Source of the DNA: RGIG7111 sp036839975
GTDB taxonomy: Bacteria > Bacillota > Clostridia > Peptostreptococcales > Anaerovoracaceae
NCBI GenBank assembly: GCA_036839975.1
Contig: DAISVU010000002.1
Location: forward strand, 1-64,000
DNA length: 64,000 nt
Direction of reading: 5' to 3'
Shown: piece after piece, positions 59,099 to 64,000 of the stretch
How positions within the stretch are numbered: the first letter of the stretch is position 1
Layout of the letters: each line of letters opens with the position of its first letter
Notes under the pieces: model-generated
The model's database searches: none
Seen by the model: the letters and a program-made list of their open reading frames with translations, nothing else
What the model was told of the DNA's origin: nothing
Translations under genes and position numbers: made by a program

Positions 59099-59725
59099 TT
59101 AAAACAGGCTTAAATTGTCTGAAAATCGTTTAAAAGGAAATCCTATGACGTTGTCAAAGTCACCTTCGATACGATCTACGTATTTGCTGAAAGTGTCCTG
59201 TATTGCATAACTTCCGGCCTTATCATAAGCCTCGGGTGTATCGAGATACGCATCGATTTCAGCATCTGAATAATCTTTAAAGAATACATTGGTCTTTTCA
59301 CAGAATACCAGTTTTTTATTGGTGTTTGTTTTTTCTGAAAAGTTTTTTTGAGGGGCAAGACATATCATTGCGACTCCTGTTGATACGATGTGCTTTCGGG
59401 CTCTAAGCTTTGTAAGCATATTATAAGCATCGGTTTTATCTGCAGGTTTTCCCAGAATACCGTCGCAGCAGACCAATGTGTCGGCAGCGGTTATTATGTT
59501 TTTGCATAAAATATCATATTCGCCGTCAGATATTTTTTTACACAGCATATTTTCTACAGCCATGGCTTTTTTCAGAGCCAGGAACATTACTGATGCTTCT
59601 AAAGATAGCTGCAGAGGCAGAGTTTCATCTACATCTGCAGGTATTATTTCAAACATCATATTATGTTCGTGCATCATTTCTATTCTTCTGGGAGAAGAAG
59701 AGGCTAATATTATTTTTGTTTTCAT
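59099..59725 (-). CDS. maf: Maf-like nucleotide pyrophosphatase
   Basis: The 208-residue protein opens with KIILASSSPRRIEMM and has ADVDETLP and the ITAADTLVCCDG segment of Maf/YhdE house-cleaning enzymes, which hydrolyse non-canonical or modified nucleoside triphosphates. It starts one base after the PBP stop, so it is the second gene of a minus-strand operon. The C-terminal region (YAIQDTFSKYVDRIEGDFDNVIGFP) is normal. Confidence 0.92.
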   Translation of the reverse strand: MKTKIILASSSPRRIEMMHEHNMMFEIIPADVDETLPLQLSLEASVMFLALKKAMAVENMLCKKISDGEYDILCKNIITAADTLVCCDGILGKPADKTDAYNMLTKLRARKHIVSTGVAMICLAPQKNFSEKTNTNKKLVFCEKTNVFFKDYSDAEIDAYLDTPEAYDKAGSYAIQDTFSKYVDRIEGDFDNVIGFPFKRFSDNLSLF

Positions 59726-59726
59726 T

Positions 59727-62700
59727 TCAACGTCTTACGCCATCGGTGTTGCTTTGCTTTTGGATGCCGTTATTGCGGTTGCCCTGCGGTTTTTTCTTAA
59801 TCATTTTGTCAGTGGTGCTGTCGCTGTCTTTTTTCTTCTTCGGGTCAGGAAGCTGTATGAATACTCTTCCGTACTGTGTACCGCTTACATAATATTCACC
59901 GCCTATTTGCATTACATTTTCGGGCATTGAAGGAAAGGTCTGATAGCTGGTTCCTGCACATACCTGCCCCATTATACGTCCCCAACAGGCTGCGGCATTA
60001 TCACTTGTCCCGGTCAGCTCTATATTTACGTCATTGCCGAACCAGAGCGCTGCGGAATACTGCGGTGTGAAACCGGCAAACCACATATCATAGTTATCTG
60101 ATGTCGTACCGGTCTTTCCCGCTACAGGCTGTGAAGCTATAGCCGCATTGATGCCCAGTCCTCTGGTGACAGTGGTCCTTAATATATCAGTCATTATATA
60201 TGAGACACCTTCATCAATCACACGGGTTTTTTTAGGTCTTTTTTTTATAAGTACATTGCCGTTGCGGTCGAGTATCTTGGTATACGAAGACGCATTTTTA
60301 TGTACACCCCTGTTAGGGAAAGTCGAATATGCGCTGGCGAGATCAAGGGGGGAAATGCCTTTCGTCATACCGCCGAGCGCCAGTGCCGCTGCGTTTTCAT
60401 CATTTGTGGTGCCGCCTTTAACAACGGATTTTATGCCGTATTTTTTTAGTTGTGATATAGCATAGTCAGAACCTACTTCTGTGAACATCCTTACAGCATT
60501 CACGTTGATTGACTGTTCTACTGAATAACGCATGGTCTGGTAACCTTTATATCCGGAATACCAGTTTTTAGGCCATCCGTTATTTCCGGCTATAGGTGCG
60601 TCGTTTATCCTGCTTGAAGCGGTTAGATAACTTCCGTATTGACCGGTGTCTGAACCGTTATAGGTCATCGGCTGATTATCTTTTGCCGCATCGGCGCCCA
60701 TCTGCAAGGCGGAGGAATATATTGCCAGAGGTTTTATAGAAGATCCCGGCTGCCTCGGATTGATTGCTCTGTTATAGAGCATTTTGCCGGAGGTGTTTCT
60801 GCCGCCGACCATGCCCGCTATGCCGCAGTTTTTATTATTGATGATTACCATAGCAGACTGCGGCTGTCTGATGGATTGCTTGACCGCGTAATTTCTTTTA
60901 GTCACATAAAGCGTTCTGCCTCTCTTTTTGAAGAAATTCCTGCCCCGTTTTGTCTTGAAGAATGCGGCGGAGATCTTCAAATGACCTTTTCCTGTCTTGG
61001 AAATATATTTCTGCGGCAGATCGATTTTGCCGCCTTCAATGCTGCAAAACACTCCGTTTTTATATCGCCACATAGGTTTTATTGAAACGGTTAATGCAGT
61101 TGAACCGGAAGAGTCGGAACTCTCATAGAAGCTGAGATGTCTGCCCTTTGCAAGGGTGATGGAACCGTCACCGGATTTCCGGTAATCCCGCGCAGTCAAA
61201 ACGAACTTGCTGCCGCTGAAAAGGTTGTTGTAATTATATAGAATTATATTGCCGTACTTATCGAGCACGTTGCTGTTTCCGTCATAGCGAACGTTTGTGA
61301 CCGAAGGGAAGTTGTTGCTGTTCTTATATTCCCGTTCGAGTATGTTCTGAATCCGTTTATTCATAGTCGTGTATATTTTGAGTCCGCCGGTATAGATCAG
61401 GTCTCGCGCATCTTCATATGAATATTCAAGCTCATGCATTATATCCGAAGTTACTTCATCTATGCAGTAGTCAGTGAAGTAAGTGTATTTTGTACTTGTA
61501 TTGTTTTTGCCGACCCTCATGTATTTACGCAGGTTTTCCTTAAGTGCTTTTTTCATCGCTTTTTTTGTTATATAGCCTTGTTCATACATATTTTTCAATG
61601 TCTGTTCCCTGCGCTTTTTTGAAGCATCTCCGTTATACAGATAAGTTGTTGTTCCGTCACTGTACAGTACTCTCGAGTCTTTTGCATTTACGGATCCGGA
61701 AGATAACGCTTTGACAAGAGCGTATGAATTCGGCAGCTGAGGCAGTGACGCAAGCGCGGCACATTCGACAAGACTGAGATCCTTAAGATCCTTTGAAAAA
61801 TATGTCTTTGCCGCAGTTTTTATTCCATATGAACCGTATCCGAGATATATAGTGTTCATATATGCTTCCAGTATCTGATCCTTTTCCAGTTTTTTCTCTA
61901 TGAGGACAGTATAATACGCTTCGGTTATCTTACGCTTCATGGTATGTGAACTCTTGCTTTCAGGAAGGTATACATTGCGCGCGAGCTGCTGTGTTATCGT
62001 GCTTGTACCGGTTATCTTGCCGCCGCCGAAGATGCTGTCCTTGATAGCTCCGAATATACGTATAAAGTTAAACCCGTGGTGATCCCAAAATGTCTTGTCC
62101 TCTATCGCAACCATGGCGTTTCTGAGATTTTTGGGTATATTTTTATATTTTGCATTGCTTCTGTTGCCTTCGGCAACAAAAACTTTGTCTATCACCTTAT
62201 TATTTGATCCGTAAAGTGTTGACTGCTGCGATATGTGGCTGTATATCTTTGTAGGATCGATGTCGGGAGCCTGTGAAATAACGTAGACCGAATATATGAC
62301 CATAGCAACGGCTGCAGCCAGCATGATAAAAAGTATGCTTAACAGTATCTTTTTTTTACGTGACCAGTTTTTTATGCGTTCTGTCAAAGGAGGCCTCGTT
62401 TCGATTGCTGCTGCGGATGCTCCTCTTAGTGCAGGGTTGCCTGCTCTCACGTTCTGTCCGCGGTTTCTTCGTGATGCAGTTGGTCGTGGTGCCTTCTGAT
62501 GAACTGCTCCTGATGTATGCTTTGCTTTCTGCCCGGCATTAGTGCCTGAATGTGCGACGTACTCCGCCGGATTTGCTTTTCCGGATGTCAAAGCTTTTTT
62601 TAGCCTTGAGATTATGCGTGTCTCGTTTTGCGATTCTGGCGGATGCTGTTTCACTGTAGAGTCAACGGGTCGCGACGTGTTTTTTATAGTGCTGTTCTTT

Positions 62701-62993
62701 TTTGATTCGCCGGAGTTTTGACGGCTTTGTCTGGCGCCTGCAGCTGTATTTGAAGCGGAAGACCTGTATGAGGTCCTTCGGGCTGTAGATCTTGAAGATG
62801 TACTGCCCTTTGCGGTTTCGTGTGATCCGTACGGATGCTTTCTGGAAGCGCTCCTCTGTACAGCTGCTGATCGTTTAGCCGCTGTCTTGTTCTGACTGTG
62901 TCTGCTGGAACGTGTGCCTGTAGACATCTTCATTTCTCCACCGGAACGTTTACTGTTTCTGTTACCATATCTATGTGTGTTTTTGTCTGCCAA
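59727..62993 (-). CDS. Class A penicillin-binding protein (PBP1A-like)
   Basis: The 1088-residue bifunctional cell wall synthase has a membrane helix at residues 214-238, a GT51 transglycosylase with catalytic Glu298 in MVAIEDKTFWDHHG, an inserted region (about 540-700), and a transpeptidase with SSIK (Ser751), SINVNA (SxN) and KTGTT. The cytoplasmic N-terminus of about 210 residues is unusually long and rich in Ser, Arg, Lys, Thr and Ala, with almost no hydrophobics, so probably disordered. The start is TTG at 62993, placed by GGAGG upstream. maf follows. Confidence 0.93.
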   Translation of the reverse strand: MADKNTHRYGNRNSKRSGGEMKMSTGTRSSRHSQNKTAAKRSAAVQRSASRKHPYGSHETAKGSTSSRSTARRTSYRSSASNTAAGARQSRQNSGESKKNSTIKNTSRPVDSTVKQHPPESQNETRIISRLKKALTSGKANPAEYVAHSGTNAGQKAKHTSGAVHQKAPRPTASRRNRGQNVRAGNPALRGASAAAIETRPPLTERIKNWSRKKKILLSILFIMLAAAVAMVIYSVYVISQAPDIDPTKIYSHISQQSTLYGSNNKVIDKVFVAEGNRSNAKYKNIPKNLRNAMVAIEDKTFWDHHGFNFIRIFGAIKDSIFGGGKITGTSTITQQLARNVYLPESKSSHTMKRKITEAYYTVLIEKKLEKDQILEAYMNTIYLGYGSYGIKTAAKTYFSKDLKDLSLVECAALASLPQLPNSYALVKALSSGSVNAKDSRVLYSDGTTTYLYNGDASKKRREQTLKNMYEQGYITKKAMKKALKENLRKYMRVGKNNTSTKYTYFTDYCIDEVTSDIMHELEYSYEDARDLIYTGGLKIYTTMNKRIQNILEREYKNSNNFPSVTNVRYDGNSNVLDKYGNIILYNYNNLFSGSKFVLTARDYRKSGDGSITLAKGRHLSFYESSDSSGSTALTVSIKPMWRYKNGVFCSIEGGKIDLPQKYISKTGKGHLKISAAFFKTKRGRNFFKKRGRTLYVTKRNYAVKQSIRQPQSAMVIINNKNCGIAGMVGGRNTSGKMLYNRAINPRQPGSSIKPLAIYSSALQMGADAAKDNQPMTYNGSDTGQYGSYLTASSRINDAPIAGNNGWPKNWYSGYKGYQTMRYSVEQSINVNAVRMFTEVGSDYAISQLKKYGIKSVVKGGTTNDENAAALALGGMTKGISPLDLASAYSTFPNRGVHKNASSYTKILDRNGNVLIKKRPKKTRVIDEGVSYIMTDILRTTVTRGLGINAAIASQPVAGKTGTTSDNYDMWFAGFTPQYSAALWFGNDVNIELTGTSDNAAACWGRIMGQVCAGTSYQTFPSMPENVMQIGGEYYVSGTQYGRVFIQLPDPKKKKDSDSTTDKMIKKKPQGNRNNGIQKQSNTDGVRR

Positions 62994-63309
62994 AACTTAA
63001 TACCTCCACAATTGCTCTGTGTTATGCTGAATGCATTGCATAATATTATACCATAAGTGACACTCAAATAAAAATTCGACTTGGATTTTACGTAATCTAC
63101 ACATTTCTGTTTTTACAGGGGCCTGCAGATTCAGAAAAAGTAACTGCCGCCGTGCGACAATGCCGACATGAGCGTGTCTCAATCTTAGTATTTGACATTT
63201 CATAAATGTAAACTTATCATAAATGTAATAATAACGTAAACTGCGACATAAAAATAAAATCAGAAAGGAGAGTATGATCCTCTATGCAAAGTGATCATAC
63301 GGGGAAAAT

Positions 63310-64000
63310 ATGAAAGATATTAATGCCTGGACAGCTTACACAAAAAAACAGGAGAAGGAGATAGAGACGCTTTCGGCAGGGTACAGAAAATTTCTGAATG
63401 ACGGAAAAACTGAACGGGAATGTATAAAACAGATAAAAGCCATGGCTGAAGCTGCAGGATACAGACCGCTCAATGAGTTGGCTGAAGAGGGAAAGAAACT
63501 TAAGAAGAGCGATAAGGTCTATGCTGTATGCATGAATAAGACCGCTGTGCTTTTTAATATAGGAAGCGAGCCGATAACAGACGGCATGAATATACTTGGC
63601 GCACATATCGATTCGCCCAGACTCGATGTGAAACAGAACCCCATATATGAGGATTCCGAGATCGTGTACCTCGACACACATTATTACGGGGGTATAAAGA
63701 AATATCAATGGGTGACAATACCGCTTGCAATCCACGGCGTAGTTGCAAAAAAAGACGGTGAAGTCGTTGAGATAACGATAGGCGAAGATGAAAACGACCC
63801 CGTAGTTTTCGTGTCCGATCTTTTGGTGCATCTCGCTGCTCAGCAGCTCAATAAAAAGGGCGCTGTCGTGATAGAAGGTGAAGCGCTTGATGTTGTGATC
63901 GGCTCTAAGCCGTTGAAGGGTGAAGACAAGGAGGCGGTCAAAGCTAATATATTGAAGATATTAAAGGCGAGATATGACATAGAAGAAGATGATCTGTGGT
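63310..64000 (+). CDS. M18-family aminopeptidase, N-terminal part (runs off the edge)
   Basis: From ATG 63310 an open frame of 230 codons reaches the window end. It matches M18 (aspartyl-type) zinc aminopeptidases: NILGAHIDSPRLDVKQNP holds the first zinc histidine, then DTHYYGGIKKYQWVTIPLAIHG and the regulatory-domain region. Full-length family members have about 450-470 residues, so half is missing. A weak GGGGAAAAT precedes the ATG; GAAAGGAGAG near 63262-63271 is too far. Confidence 0.9.
   Translation, partial: MKDINAWTAYTKKQEKEIETLSAGYRKFLNDGKTERECIKQIKAMAEAAGYRPLNELAEEGKKLKKSDKVYAVCMNKTAVLFNIGSEPITDGMNILGAHIDSPRLDVKQNPIYEDSEIVYLDTHYYGGIKKYQWVTIPLAIHGVVAKKDGEVVEITIGEDENDPVVFVSDLLVHLAAQQLNKKGAVVIEGEALDVVIGSKPLKGEDKEAVKANILKILKARYDIEEDDLW

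Overview
The window looks like a chromosomal segment of a low-to-mid GC Gram-positive anaerobe of the class Clostridia. I infer this from the ECF transporter module, the FabK-type fatty acid operon, ATP-type phosphofructokinase beside dnaE, the Firmicutes L21-L27-Obg order, strong GGAGG ribosome binding sites, a glycine riboswitch of Gram-positive type and a Spo0A-like DNA-binding domain. A non-sporulating gut or oral lineage such as the Anaerovoracaceae is a guess. I see no insertion sequence, prophage or CRISPR array. Almost everything is housekeeping, mostly on the + strand.

Layout. 0.1-5.6 kb: a structured leader or ncRNA, a radical SAM/SPASM protein, then ecfA1-ecfA2-ecfT-queT-trmB. 5.8-10.1 kb: an aminotransferase, a uridine-kinase-like nucleoside kinase, and recA with a LexA box. 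10.5-12.8 kb: rplU-rpmA-obgE. 12.8-13.7 kb: a 1-kb non-coding stretch dense in inverted repeats. 13.7-20.1 kb: an ion transporter, an HD hydrolase, a decayed B12-binding radical SAM gene, DUF2344, comEA, a stand-alone Spo0A C-terminal domain and a frameshifted deaminase. 20.3 kb: tRNA-Pro. 20.8-23.5 kb: a cysteine hydrolase and two membrane exporters. 23.7-34.3 kb: the fatty acid synthesis operon acpP-fabK-fabD-fabG-fabF-accB-fabZ-accC-accD-accA-tetR. 34.5-45.2 kb: a G5-domain wall protein, small proteins, nifS-nifU, dnaE, pfkA, dinB (minus strand) and mnmA. 45.3-47 kb: a glycine riboswitch and an interrupted amino-acid symporter. 47-57 kb: an antiporter, yerC, a phosphopantetheinyl transferase, recX, tcdA, Smr, macrodomain, rmuC, a phosphoesterase, deoB, a folate cyclo-ligase and a pyrimidine nucleoside phosphorylase. 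57-64 kb: tRNA-Ser, an aminopeptidase remnant, a polysaccharide deacetylase, maf and a class A PBP (both minus), and the start of an M18 aminopeptidase that runs off the right edge.

The strongest unusual signal is in the fatty acid operon: the carboxyltransferase alpha subunit AccA is fused in frame to a complete acyl-CoA synthetase (804 residues). The same operon has a perfect 15-bp dyad just after its predicted -10 box and ends with a TetR regulator, so I infer a self-contained acyl-CoA supply, carboxylation and elongation unit with its own repressor. fabH is not in it.

A second theme is gene damage. The B12 radical SAM gene carries two in-frame TAG codons and a one-base deletion, the deaminase has a one-base deletion, the riboswitch-controlled symporter has an in-frame TAA, the comEA start region looks shifted, and phosphofructokinase has Gly where Asp103 is expected. 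From sequence alone I cannot tell real decay from assembly error. Smaller oddities are L27 without the Firmicutes N-terminal extension together with absence of the prp protease gene, L21 with a HeH-like tail, a shortened AccD zinc finger, and several genes whose -10 box lies so close to the ATG that leaderless mRNAs are predicted.
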